Assembly: GCF_020037015.1 (NCBI RefSeq)
Contig: NZ_JAIQDE010000025.1
Location: 62,001-126,000 of the forward strand
From: Corallococcus sp. AS-1-6
GTDB lineage: Bacteria; Myxococcota; Myxococcia; Myxococcales; Myxococcaceae
DNA length: 64,000 bases
Direction of reading: 5' to 3'
Positions 8,274-19,656 of this stretch are shown here, piece by piece. Every line of letters begins with the position of its first letter. Positions within the stretch are counted from its first letter, which is position 1. A program made the translations under genes and the position numbers. The notes beneath the pieces were generated by a model. The model did not search any database and had not been told where the DNA came from. It worked only from the letters and a program-made list of their open reading frames with translations.

Positions 8274-9272
8274 TTGGCTGGACGTACCGACGAGCAGCAC
8301 CGCATCGCCCTCTTCATCGACTTCGAGAACCTGGTCACCAACACCGGCATCAGCGCCAACAACTTCGACCTGCAGCCCGCCCTGGACCAGCTCCTGGAGC
8401 AGGGCAAGGTCGTCTTCCGCCGCGCGTACTGCAACTGGTCGCGCTTCGAGGACGCGAAGCAGCGCCTGCACGACGTGGGCGTGGAGCTGGTGGACGTGCC
8501 CCCCTCCACCCGCGCCGGCAAGAACAGCGCGGACATGCGCCTGGTCATCGACGCGCTGGAGCTGTGCTACGCGCGCGAGCAGATCGACACCTTCGTCATC
8601 GCCTCCGGCGACAGCGACTTCTGCCCCCTGGCGTACAAGCTGCGTGAGAACGGCCGCACCGTCATCGGCCTGGCCGTGCGCGAGGCCAGCTCCCAGATGT
8701 TCGTGCGGGCGTGCGACCAGTTCATCTACATGAAGCCCAAGCACAAGGGCGACGGCTCCCACAAGGAGAAGGACCGCGACCACGGCGGCCGGGGCTCCAA
8801 GTCCGACGAGGGCAAGGGCGGCAAGCGGGGCGGGAAGGGCCACGACAAGGGCCACGACGCCAAGGCTGGCGGCAAGGAGGCCGCCGAGTCCAAGGGCGGC
8901 AAGCCCAAGGCGGAGGTGCCCGCCGTGGCGCGCGAGGTGGTGCAGAGCCTGCTGCGCCGGGCGACCGGCCCGCTCAACCCGTCGCTCATCAAGGAGACCA
9001 TCGTCCGCAAGGAGCCCGACTTCGACGAGCGCGACCACGGCTTCTCCACCTTCGCGCGCCTGCTGGAGGCGCTGGAGCAGGAGGGGCTCCTGCGCCGCAT
9101 CCAGCAGGGGCGCCAGGGCTACATCGTGGGCCCGGACTCGGACTTCGGCGCGCCCGCGCAGGAGAGCAAGGGCGGCAAGGGGCGCCACGCCAAGGCGCCC
9201 GCCCCGGTGGCGGTGGAGGAGGAGGAAGAGGAGCTGGAGTCCTATCCGGACCCGGACGACGAGGGGCTGTAG
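8274..9272 (+). CDS. NYN-domain (LabA/DUF88) ribonuclease-like protein with C-terminal OST-HTH/LOTUS domain
   Basis: This 332-residue protein starts at TTG, with ACGAGG upstream. Residues 10-155 form a NYN/PIN-like domain: ALFIDFENL (Asp16), KNSADMRLVIDALEL, and FVIASGDSDFCPLAYKLRE. The aspartates are placed to bind metal. Residues about 160-215 are a Lys/Gly/His/Asp-rich low-complexity linker. Residues about 218-285 (VAREVVQSLLRRATGPLNPS...LLEALEQEGLLRRIQQ) match the OST-HTH/LOTUS fold that binds RNA in the same architecture elsewhere. The tail is highly acidic. It is probably an RNA-processing or RNA-decay factor. It stands alone, convergent with the PilZ-type gene. Confidence 0.88.
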   Translation: MAGRTDEQHRIALFIDFENLVTNTGISANNFDLQPALDQLLEQGKVVFRRAYCNWSRFEDAKQRLHDVGVELVDVPPSTRAGKNSADMRLVIDALELCYAREQIDTFVIASGDSDFCPLAYKLRENGRTVIGLAVREASSQMFVRACDQFIYMKPKHKGDGSHKEKDRDHGGRGSKSDEGKGGKRGGKGHDKGHDAKAGGKEAAESKGGKPKAEVPAVAREVVQSLLRRATGPLNPSLIKETIVRKEPDFDERDHGFSTFARLLEALEQEGLLRRIQQGRQGYIVGPDSDFGAPAQESKGGKGRHAKAPAPVAVEEEEEELESYPDPDDEGL

Positions 9273-9307
9273 CCGCCCCTCGCGTCACTGCCTGAAGCGA
9301 GCCGCCA

Positions 9308-11350
9308 CTACGCCGCGCGCGGCGTGGTGGACTCGCAGAGGTGCTCCAGGAACTCCGGCAGCAGGCGGGCGGACATCACCCACAGCTTGCCGTCGCCCAG
9401 GTCCGCCAGGGACACGCGCTCCGCGTACTCCACGCAGGTGGCCTCCACGTAGTGGACGAACACCTTGCGGTCGCGCGCGCGGTACCACTCCGCCGCGCGG
9501 CCCAGCAGCGCCACGAACGCGTCCTGCACCTCCGGGCGCGCGTCGTCCTCCAGCGGCACCAGGCGCACGCCGTCCAGCACGTTGAAGAGGTTCAGGCCCG
9601 GCTGCGCGGACTCGAACACCGCGAAGGCCACGGCGCGGCCCTCGTGGCGGGCCACCACCAGCTCGCGCTCGCGGGACAGGCCCGCGTCACCCCAGCCGGT
9701 GCGCGTGGTCTCCAGGTCGAAGCGCTCCGGCACCAGGTCCAGCGCCTCCCGGTAGGCCTCCGGGCGCGTGTGGGCCACGCGGGCGAAGAAGCTGGCGCGC
9801 TCCTCCTGGGTGGGCGAGCCCACGGCGATGGTCTCCGGCCGCGTCCAGGCGCTGTCCACCTCGCCCTCCATCAGGCGGAAGGGCACCAGGCACGTCTGGC
9901 CGGTGTGCGCGTACCAGGTGGCGAAGTCGAACTTCGTGTAGCGCACCCAGCGCACGTTCGCCTCGCAGTAGGCGAAGAACCACTTCACCTCCGGGTCCGC
10001 CTGGGTGGGCTCGTAGCCGCGCAGGTAGATGTCGCGCAGGGCCTCGCGGGCGGTGGAGCGGCTGCCCGGGGGCTGGTGCCGCGCCAGTTGGTGCGCCATC
10101 CAACTGCCCGCGTACGGCTTGAGCACGGACAGCGTGGCCTCCATGCCCTCCTCCGCGGGGCGCACCACGCGGTAGCCCAGCAGCGGCGCCTCCTGGAGCT
10201 TGTCCTGCGTGCGGGAGAACTGGTCGCGCAGGCTGGTGAACTTCTCCGGCTCCTTGCCCGGCAGGCGGAAGTAGCCGGAGCGCTCGAAGAGCTTCCAGGT
10301 GGCGTCGTTCCAGTCGCCCTCCACCTTGGTGGTGGGGTGGGCCTGGGCCTCCACCAGCGCGCGCCACGCGCGGGCCCCTTCGGCGTCCAGGGGCCGGACG
10401 CTCACGCCGCAGCGGCGGCCGTGGGGCGTGCTGGAGATGTTGCGCACCTCCGCGCGCAGGCGCACCGGCGCGTGGCCCTCCAGCCCCACCTCCATCACCG
10501 GCAGGCGCAGGCCCGGGTACATCAGGTCCTCGCCGGGCTCGGTGAGGAAGGACAGGCCTTCATAGGAGACATCCAGCAGGCCGCGGTGCACGTGCACCTG
10601 GGGCCAGAGCGGGTGGTCGAACTCCACCGTGCAGGACGCGTGGGCCTGCGTGCGGCGCAGCCAGCGGTGGCGGAAGCGCACCAGCGACGTGGGCGCCGGC
10701 AGCAGCAGCAGGCCGCCCTCCACGCGCGCGGCGTCCGCCTGGAAGTGCACCACGCTGGAGTAGCCGAACGCCTCCAGGGTGAGGGGCCCGGGAGGGAACG
10801 TCCCGTGCAACTGCCAGCCGAACGCGTCCTGGAGCGGCTCGAAGAAGGCGCAGGTGACCTCCACCACGGCCTGGCCGTCACGCGAGCGCAGCACGCCGCG
10901 GGCCTGGCGGGACGCGAGCGCTTCACAGATGCGCGCGACGCGGTCCGCGTGGTCAATTTGCTCGCGCCACACGGGCCGCGTCTCCGGCGTGAGCAACAGG
11001 CCGTTGTCCCGCAGCGACTCCAGCAGGCCCACGATGCGGCGGCCCGCGTCCAGCGGCGGCGCGACGAAGCGCAGGCTCACCTCCGGGCGCATGGCGTTGA
11101 CGCCAATCACCTCCGCGTCCAGCGCGGTGGCCCACCGCTCGCCCTCACCCACCACCACGGACGCGGCCTGTCCCTTGCGGGGCACCGTGCGCGACTCCAG
11201 GTGGAGCGTCAGGTGCTCCAGCGACAACTGCACCAGACGTCCGGGAGAGAAGTCCTCGCCAAACGAGGCCGCCGCGCTGAGCTCCGTTCCCACCCGGTAT
11301 CCGAGGAGTGCTTCGCGGCCGGCCGGCGCGTCGTGAGTGTCGGTGTGCAT
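9308..11350 (-). CDS. PilZ-domain protein with C-terminal acetyltransferase-like region
   Basis: A 680-residue protein whose residues about 225-330 carry RFRHR and, about 25 residues later, DVSYEGLSF. This is the RxxxR plus D/N-x-S-x-x-G pattern by which PilZ domains bind cyclic di-GMP. The first 110 residues look like a second, degenerate PilZ-like barrel. The C-terminal half (GRAVAFAVFESAQPGLNLFNVLDG, then YRARDRKVFVHYVEATCVEYAER) resembles the GNAT fold with an expected cofactor strand. The start at 11350 has GGGAG 7 nt upstream; an ATG at 11380 is an alternative. It is probably a cytoplasmic c-di-GMP-responsive effector; the acyl target is unknown. Confidence 0.72.
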   Translation of the reverse strand: MHTDTHDAPAGREALLGYRVGTELSAAASFGEDFSPGRLVQLSLEHLTLHLESRTVPRKGQAASVVVGEGERWATALDAEVIGVNAMRPEVSLRFVAPPLDAGRRIVGLLESLRDNGLLLTPETRPVWREQIDHADRVARICEALASRQARGVLRSRDGQAVVEVTCAFFEPLQDAFGWQLHGTFPPGPLTLEAFGYSSVVHFQADAARVEGGLLLLPAPTSLVRFRHRWLRRTQAHASCTVEFDHPLWPQVHVHRGLLDVSYEGLSFLTEPGEDLMYPGLRLPVMEVGLEGHAPVRLRAEVRNISSTPHGRRCGVSVRPLDAEGARAWRALVEAQAHPTTKVEGDWNDATWKLFERSGYFRLPGKEPEKFTSLRDQFSRTQDKLQEAPLLGYRVVRPAEEGMEATLSVLKPYAGSWMAHQLARHQPPGSRSTAREALRDIYLRGYEPTQADPEVKWFFAYCEANVRWVRYTKFDFATWYAHTGQTCLVPFRLMEGEVDSAWTRPETIAVGSPTQEERASFFARVAHTRPEAYREALDLVPERFDLETTRTGWGDAGLSRERELVVARHEGRAVAFAVFESAQPGLNLFNVLDGVRLVPLEDDARPEVQDAFVALLGRAAEWYRARDRKVFVHYVEATCVEYAERVSLADLGDGKLWVMSARLLPEFLEHLCESTTPRAA

Positions 11351-11771
11351 GCGGGGGCTCCCTGATGTCCTACGGGGCATGATTCTACGACGTCCGAAGT
11401 AACTGTGTTGTCCCCAGTTACGCGTGACCCGGGGAACTCGGATTCCCACAGAGTGGAGATCCTTCACCCCTTGTGCACTGAGACCTTCGGGCCGGATCGT
11501 CGGCCACGCATTGGACTGTCGCGAATTGGTTTCTCACCAGTCGGGGATTTCCTTCACGGACAGGAGCATCGCCTTTCAAGACAGGTTCAGCCCCGTCCCT
11601 CCCCTCGGGTCGTGTGGACCCCGGAAACACAGGGTGATTCCGACACATGGAACACGCAGGGCATGTCGCATGTCGACTGGTGACACATGGCTTGCCTTGG
11701 AGGACGGAGGCCGGCGCGACACACGTCGGGGATGACTCGCCCGCCCGCGAGGCGTTATCCCCTGGCGCGCC
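11351..11771. other. Intergenic region between divergent genes
   Basis: No convincing gene is present in these 421 nt. The frames open here on either strand lack ribosome sites and family character. The region is less GC-rich than its surroundings. It holds the inverted repeat listed separately and two copies of GACACATGG (about 11641 and 11684). It must contain promoters for the PilZ-type gene and the cysteine-cluster gene. Confidence 0.5.
11399..11421. promoter_or_regulatory. Inverted repeat GTAACTG-N9-CAGTTAC
   Basis: Two perfect 7-nt arms separated by 9 nt lie 49-71 nt upstream of the PilZ-type gene start. The arms and spacing suit a homodimeric transcription factor covering the promoter. 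No poly-U tract follows on either strand, so a terminator is unlikely. Confidence 0.4.
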
Positions 11772-12263
11772 ATGTCCTCCGCCCTCTCCACCCTCTGTCT
11801 CCACTGCGGCATGTGCTGTGACGGCACCCTCTTCACCCAGGTGCCGCTCCGGCCCGCCGAGGCGGAGGTCCTGCGCCAGCGGGGCCTGTCGCTGGCGGTG
11901 AAGGAGGACGGCGCGGTGGTGCTGCCCCAGCGCTGCGCCGCGCTGGAGGGCCTGTGCTGCACGGTCTACGCGGAGCGTCCGGAGGCCTGCCGCCGCTACC
12001 GCTGCCAGTTGTTCAACGCGCTGGCGGAGGGAGAGGTGTCCCTGGAGGAGGCGAAGGGCGTGGTGGATGCCGCGCACGCGAAGGTGGACGCGGTGGTGGG
12101 CGGTGTGGGTTCCGCTGAGGGCGGAAGGGGTCCCGCGATGCGCCAGGCGCGGGTGGCCGCGGCCTCGCTGACCCTGGCTCCCGAGACGCGGGAATCGCTG
12201 GCGCGCGCGGAGGTGTACCTGGACCAGCACTTCCGGGGGCGCTTCCGCCGCTCGGGGGGCTAG
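11772..12263 (+). CDS. YkgJ-family cysteine-cluster protein
   Basis: This 163-residue protein opens with CLHCGMCCDGTLF (CxxCxxCC) and continues with RCAALEGLCCTVYAERPEACRRYRC. Together these make the eight-cysteine pattern of the YkgJ/UPF0153 family, thought to bind zinc or an iron-sulfur cluster. The C-terminal half is helical and poorly conserved. It starts at the ATG at 11772 and is followed 39 nt later by an exported protein on the same strand. Cytoplasmic location is expected since there is no signal peptide. The biochemical role of the family is not established. Confidence 0.85.
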   Translation: MSSALSTLCLHCGMCCDGTLFTQVPLRPAEAEVLRQRGLSLAVKEDGAVVLPQRCAALEGLCCTVYAERPEACRRYRCQLFNALAEGEVSLEEAKGVVDAAHAKVDAVVGGVGSAEGGRGPAMRQARVAAASLTLAPETRESLARAEVYLDQHFRGRFRRSGG

Positions 12264-12302
12264 CGTGGCGCCGTCCTGCTCACCGACCGAGGTCCTGCTC
12301 CC

Positions 12303-13040
12303 GTGAAGACATCCCTGCTGGCCGTGTTGCCGTCCGCCGTGCTGTTCGCTGGTGCGCCTGTGTTCGCGCAGGACAGCGGGTTCGTGAAGTCCGCGCAGGT
12401 GGACCTGGACGGGGACGGCAAGCCGGAGGCGGTGTCGCTCACGGCGGGGGAGGACGGGAAGTTCACGTTGAAGGTGGGCGGCGCGACGTCGAAGGGCGAC
12501 GCGGCCGGCAACGAGGTGTCTGGCTTCCAGGTGGTGGACCTGGACACGGGCGACAGGTGGAAGGAGCTGCGGGTCCAGACGCTGGGGGAGGTGGACGACG
12601 GTCACCGCTATTTCGTCTACGGCTACGACGGCAAGGCGGTGAAGCTGCTGGGGGACATGCACGCGCTGACGGAGGCGAAGGGCAACGGCATCGTCCTGGT
12701 CGATCGCTGGATGGGCTTCTGGCAGAAGCGGGACAAGTACACGCTGGACCGCAAGGCGTGGAAGCTGGTGCACGTGCCGCAGGAGCTGTACGCGGTGACG
12801 TACGCGCCCGGCCAGGAGGTCACGGCCACGGTGAAGAAGTCGTTCCCGCTGACGCAGGGCCGCACGGGCTCCGCGGTGGTGGCCACGACGGCGCAGGGCA
12901 CCCAGGTGAAGGTGCTGGCCGCGAGCGTCCCCGCGAAGGGCGAGGTCCTGTACCTGGTGAGGTCCTCCACCGGGCTGGTGGGCTGGGTGCCCGGCAACGT
13001 CCTGGTGGAGTCCACGGACGGGTTGCCGCTGGCGGGGTGA
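12303..13040 (+). CDS. Exported protein with DxDxDG repeat and SH3-like C-terminal domain
   Basis: A 245-residue protein with a signal peptide (about residues 1-22, ending APVFAQ), started by GTG. Just after it comes VDLDGDGKPEAVSLTA, an FG-GAP/VCBS-like calcium-binding loop, so the N-terminal part may be a single beta-propeller-type blade unit. The last 80 residues (VKKSFPLTQGRTGSAVV...VLYLVRSSTGLVGWVPGNVLV) resemble a bacterial SH3 domain, typical of cell-wall-associated proteins. It follows the cysteine-cluster gene after 39 nt. The probable location is the periplasm or cell surface. No enzymatic motif is visible. Confidence 0.7.
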   Translation: MKTSLLAVLPSAVLFAGAPVFAQDSGFVKSAQVDLDGDGKPEAVSLTAGEDGKFTLKVGGATSKGDAAGNEVSGFQVVDLDTGDRWKELRVQTLGEVDDGHRYFVYGYDGKAVKLLGDMHALTEAKGNGIVLVDRWMGFWQKRDKYTLDRKAWKLVHVPQELYAVTYAPGQEVTATVKKSFPLTQGRTGSAVVATTAQGTQVKVLAASVPAKGEVLYLVRSSTGLVGWVPGNVLVESTDGLPLAG

Positions 13041-13104
13041 GAGGATTTCGTGTCTGTGTTTCAGGCTTGGACATCCGTGTCTGGGATGTCCAGGCCTGAC
13101 GGCC

Positions 13105-15057
13105 CTACTCGACCAGGGCGAACTCCACCCGGCCCAGTTGCTCATCCGTGGAGACGACCTTCACGGTGATGGGCATGCCCACGGTGAAGGTCCGCGTCTT
13201 GCCCACCATGGACAGCTCGCGCGCGTCCGGGCGGTAGGGGCCGCCCGCGAGCCCTTCCGCCGGGACCATGCCCTCCACCCACATGCCATCCAGTTGCGTG
13301 ACGAGGCCGAAGGGCTTCACGCGCACGATGCGCGCGGGGAACTGCTGCCCGATGCGGGTGGACATGAAGCGCGCCTCCAGCTCGTGGTGGCGGTCCACCT
13401 CCGCGCGGTTGGCGGAGCGGGCGCGCACGTTGATGTGCTGGGAGAGCTTCTCGATCTCCGGGTCCTCGTGCACGAAGTCGCGCCGGCCGTGGAGGTACGC
13501 CTTGATGAGCCGGTGCACGGCCAGGTCCGCGTACCGGCGGATGGGGGACGTGAAGTGCAGGTACAGCGGCGCCGCGAGCCCGAAGTGCGGGCCCGGCTTC
13601 ACCGTGTAGCGGGACGGGCCCAGCGAGCGGCGCAGCACCGAGCGCAGCGCGGCCTCCGCCTTCGCTCCGGAGATCTGCCGGTCGAACGCGGCCAGGGCCA
13701 GCGGAGTGATGTGCGCGCCGAAGCCCGCCGCGAACCCCGAGTGCAGCGCGAACGCGTTCACGTCCGCCACGCGCTGCGGATCCGGCTGCTCATGCACGCG
13801 GTACACGGTGGGCACGCCACGGGTCATCATCCAGGTGGCGATGGCCTCGTTGGCCGCGACCATGAAGCGCTCGATCATGTTGTGCGCGGAGGTGTCCTTC
13901 TCCCCGGCGAGCCCGGACACGGCGCCCGTGGCCGTGTCGAAGGTGAAGCGCGCCTCGTCGCGGGACATGGCCATGCCGCCGCGAGCCCCGCGCGACACGG
14001 CGAGCCGCGCGGAGGCCAGGCGGAACCAGGGCATGGCGTCGCGCACGGGCTCCATGGCGGGGGAGATGGCGTTGTCATCGAGGAAGGCCGCGACCTCGTC
14101 GTAGTTCAGCCGTGCCCAGGAGCGGATGAGGCTTTCATAGACATCCGCGGAGGTGACGCGGCCGTCGGGGTCGATGCGCAATTCGACGGTGAGACAGTGG
14201 CGCTCCTCGTTGGGCACCAGGCTGAGCCAGTGCGCGGACAGCTCCTCCGGGAGCATGGGGAGCACGCGGCCGGCCAGGTAGACGCTGGTGGCGCGGGCGC
14301 GGGCCTCCAGGTCCAGGGGGGTGCCTTCCTTCACGGACTCGCTCACGTCCGCGATGGACACGAGCAGGCGCAGGGCACCGTCAGGGCCGGCGGGCAGCAC
14401 GGAGATGGCGTCGTCGATGTCGCGGGTGGACGGCGCGTCCACGGTGACGGTGGGGATGGAGCGCAGGTCGCGCCGGGCGCCGCCCAGGGCGTGGGGGGTC
14501 TCCTTCGCGCGGAGGGCCTCCTGGACGACCTCCGCGGGGAAGTCCCGGTGGAGGCCGTGGCGGGCGATGACGCGCTCCAGGGAGCGGTCGGCGCCGGACT
14601 CCAGACGGTAGAGGAGGACGACCTTGCCGTCCGCGATGCGGGCGACGACGGCGTCGTTGTGCTGGACGGGGGTGGTGCCCGGGTCCAGGGGCCAGTCGGT
14701 GTTGGAGACCTCGCGGTCGATGCGCAGGAAGAAGGCGCCCTTGCGCGACACGACCTCGCCATAGACGGCGGTGCGGGTGCGCTCCACGAGCGACAGGCCG
14801 GACGCGGTCCACCGGTCCTCGCCAGAGGCGGTCACGGTGGCGGAGACGACGTCGCCCGCGAAGAAGGGGTTCAGCTCCGGGGGCGGGATGAAGGCGGACA
14901 GCACCTCCAGGGTGCCGGGCTTCTGCACGGTGAGGAAGCCGAAGCCACGGGGGTGCACGTCGACGCGGCCGGTGACGGTGCGCGGGGAGGCGGAGGTGTC
15001 CATGTCGGTGCCGTCGTAGCCCACCTCACGGGTAAGCGGGGAGATGTTGGAATGCAT
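13105..15057 (-). CDS. RNB-domain exoribonuclease (RNase R/RNase II family)
   Basis: This 650-residue protein is in the size range of RNase II rather than full-length RNase R. An OB-fold cold-shock-like region (GRVDVHPRGFGFLTV) begins near residue 29. The catalytic RNB domain has TVTVDAPSTRDIDDAISV (metal-binding aspartates), LNYDEVAAFLDD, and the 3' signature YLHFTSPIRRYADLAVHRLI. A C-terminal S1-like barrel contains FPARIVRVKPFGLVTQLDG. It degrades RNA 3' to 5'. The start could be 15057 or the in-frame ATG at 15003; neither has a strong ribosome site. It is divergent from the toxin-antitoxin pair. Confidence 0.93.
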   Translation of the reverse strand: MHSNISPLTREVGYDGTDMDTSASPRTVTGRVDVHPRGFGFLTVQKPGTLEVLSAFIPPPELNPFFAGDVVSATVTASGEDRWTASGLSLVERTRTAVYGEVVSRKGAFFLRIDREVSNTDWPLDPGTTPVQHNDAVVARIADGKVVLLYRLESGADRSLERVIARHGLHRDFPAEVVQEALRAKETPHALGGARRDLRSIPTVTVDAPSTRDIDDAISVLPAGPDGALRLLVSIADVSESVKEGTPLDLEARARATSVYLAGRVLPMLPEELSAHWLSLVPNEERHCLTVELRIDPDGRVTSADVYESLIRSWARLNYDEVAAFLDDNAISPAMEPVRDAMPWFRLASARLAVSRGARGGMAMSRDEARFTFDTATGAVSGLAGEKDTSAHNMIERFMVAANEAIATWMMTRGVPTVYRVHEQPDPQRVADVNAFALHSGFAAGFGAHITPLALAAFDRQISGAKAEAALRSVLRRSLGPSRYTVKPGPHFGLAAPLYLHFTSPIRRYADLAVHRLIKAYLHGRRDFVHEDPEIEKLSQHINVRARSANRAEVDRHHELEARFMSTRIGQQFPARIVRVKPFGLVTQLDGMWVEGMVPAEGLAGGPYRPDARELSMVGKTRTFTVGMPITVKVVSTDEQLGRVEFALVE

Positions 15058-15075
15058 GTTGCGGCTACGACGACT

Positions 15076-15112
15076 GTCTGGGTGACATCCTGACCTGGAT
15101 TGTCCGGGTGAC
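15076..15112. promoter_or_regulatory. Paired 11-nt direct repeats, candidate autoregulatory operator
   Basis: GTCTGGGTGAC (15076-15086) recurs as GTCCGGGTGAC (15102-15112), starting 26 nt later. With flanking bases the first copy is also a small inverted repeat, TGTC-TGGGT-GACA. The pair lies just upstream of the antitoxin gene, where type II systems usually carry their operators. It also lies upstream of the exoribonuclease gene on the other strand. Confidence 0.4.
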
Positions 15113-15168
15113 TTGCGTTTGCGTCGGATATGCCCATGATTCTTGAGGATCCGCGCCAGGAGGAACCC

Positions 15169-15660
15169 ATGACTTCACCCACCGCTGATGGTCTTCCGCC
15201 CCGGACGTCGGAGCCCGTCGCTGCTAGCGACGTGACGCTGGATCAGGTGCGGAAGCTCGCGCAGCTCATCACCCGGGAACTGAGCGACAAAGGCGGCGGA
15301 CACCCGCTCTTCTCGCTGCTCGGCCCGAACCATGAATCCGTACCGTTGCCTACGGATGTGCTCGCGCTGATGCAGCAGTTGCTCGCCATCCTCGCGTCCG
15401 GGGACGCCGTCACCGTGGTCCCCGTCCACAAGGAGCTCACGACCCAGCAGGCCGCGAACCTGCTCAATGTCTCGCGGCAGTACCTGGTGCAGCTCCTCGA
15501 CGAGGGCCGGATTCCCTTCCACCGCACAGGCACCCATCGTCGCGTCTACAGCAAGGACGTCCTCGAATACCGCGCACGGCAGAAGGCCGACCGCCGCTCC
15601 CAGCTCGACGCGATGATGCGCGAGAGCCAGGACGCCGGGGGCTATCCCGAACTCGACTGA
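15169..15660 (+). CDS. Antitoxin-like HTH protein (excisionase-type DNA-binding domain)
   Basis: This 163-residue protein has a C-terminal HTH_17/excisionase-type winged helix (about residues 87-137), ELTTQQAANLLNVSRQYLVQLLDEGRIPF...RRVYSKDVLEYR. The N-terminal half is helical and may contact the toxin. The ATG at 15169 is chosen over one 39 nt upstream because AGGAGG lies 5 nt before it. It precedes a PIN-domain gene by 23 nt on the same strand, the usual antitoxin-toxin order. It probably neutralises that protein and represses the operon through the repeats just upstream. Confidence 0.85.
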   Translation: MTSPTADGLPPRTSEPVAASDVTLDQVRKLAQLITRELSDKGGGHPLFSLLGPNHESVPLPTDVLALMQQLLAILASGDAVTVVPVHKELTTQQAANLLNVSRQYLVQLLDEGRIPFHRTGTHRRVYSKDVLEYRARQKADRRSQLDAMMRESQDAGGYPELD

Positions 15661-15683
15661 AGAGCGCGAGGACGCCCTACCCC

Positions 15684-16253
15684 GTGATTCATGCTCCGTT
15701 TCCTGTCGTCCTCGATGCGAACGTCCTGATTCCCCTCACCGTCTGTGACACGTTGTTGAGCGCGGCGCATGAAGGGCTCATCCAGATTCACTGGACGGAG
15801 CTCATCCTCGAGGAGACGCGCCGCAACCTGGTCAAGGCCATCGGCCTTTCGGAAGAGAAGGCCGCACGGCGCGTCGCCGCCATGAAGGCTGCCTTTCCCG
15901 AGGCCATGGTGACGGGCCATGAGGGACTCATCGCCTCCATGACCAACTCGGAGAAGGATCGGCACGTCCTCGCCGCCGCGGTCCACGTGGGGGCCCAGAC
16001 GCTCGTCACGAGCAACCTGCGGGACTTCGAGAAACAACACCTGCCCGCGACGCTCCAGGCGCAAGCACCCGACACCTTCCTTCAACACCTGCTGAGCCAG
16101 GCGCCCGACGTCGTGCTGGAGATGCTCCGGGCCCAGGCCGAAGCCCTGCGCAATCCCCCCATCTCCCTGATGAGGCTCGTGGACGGATTGGCGCGCAGCG
16201 TGCCGGGTTTCGCCCGCGAGGTGCGCGAGCTTCTGCCCCCTTCCCTCATCTGA
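15684..16253 (+). CDS. PIN-domain toxin (VapC-like ribonuclease)
   Basis: This 189-residue protein opens with PVVLDANVLIPLTVCDTLL. Asp11 is the first metal ligand of the PIN fold. ELILEETRRNL supplies the conserved glutamate, and EKDRHVLAAAVHVGAQTLVTSNLRDF carries the remaining acidic cluster. This longer PIN family (COG2402/DUF-like) is usually paired with excisionase-type antitoxins, as here. The start is GTG. About 60 C-terminal residues beyond the PIN core are helical. The expected activity is Mg-dependent RNA cleavage that stops growth when the antitoxin is lost. Confidence 0.85.
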   Translation: MIHAPFPVVLDANVLIPLTVCDTLLSAAHEGLIQIHWTELILEETRRNLVKAIGLSEEKAARRVAAMKAAFPEAMVTGHEGLIASMTNSEKDRHVLAAAVHVGAQTLVTSNLRDFEKQHLPATLQAQAPDTFLQHLLSQAPDVVLEMLRAQAEALRNPPISLMRLVDGLARSVPGFAREVRELLPPSLI

Positions 16254-16391
16254 CTGCCCCATCGCTGGGCGTGCTCCGCTGTCCCTCGGTCCCGGAGGCG
16301 GCCCTTCGGGTAAACCCTGGCATCCGGTCAGAAACGGGGGTCCGGGCCTTTCGCGCCGGTGCCTGCCCCGGTGTAGAGTCGGACCCCTTCA

Positions 16392-19535
<3,144 letters not shown>

Positions 19536-19656
19536 CCCCGTCCGGCGCGCGGACCGGTCCGCGCGGCACCACGCAATCAACCGCCGGGGTCCTCCGTACC
19601 CGAGGCATTCCGCCGGGACGTGCTCCCACGTCCTCGCGCCTCGTCCGGAGCCGACC

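Noticed and set aside
11424-11735. 103-residue frame in the 11.35-11.77 kb gap
   Set aside because: No ribosome site, no hydrophobic core and no recognisable motif.
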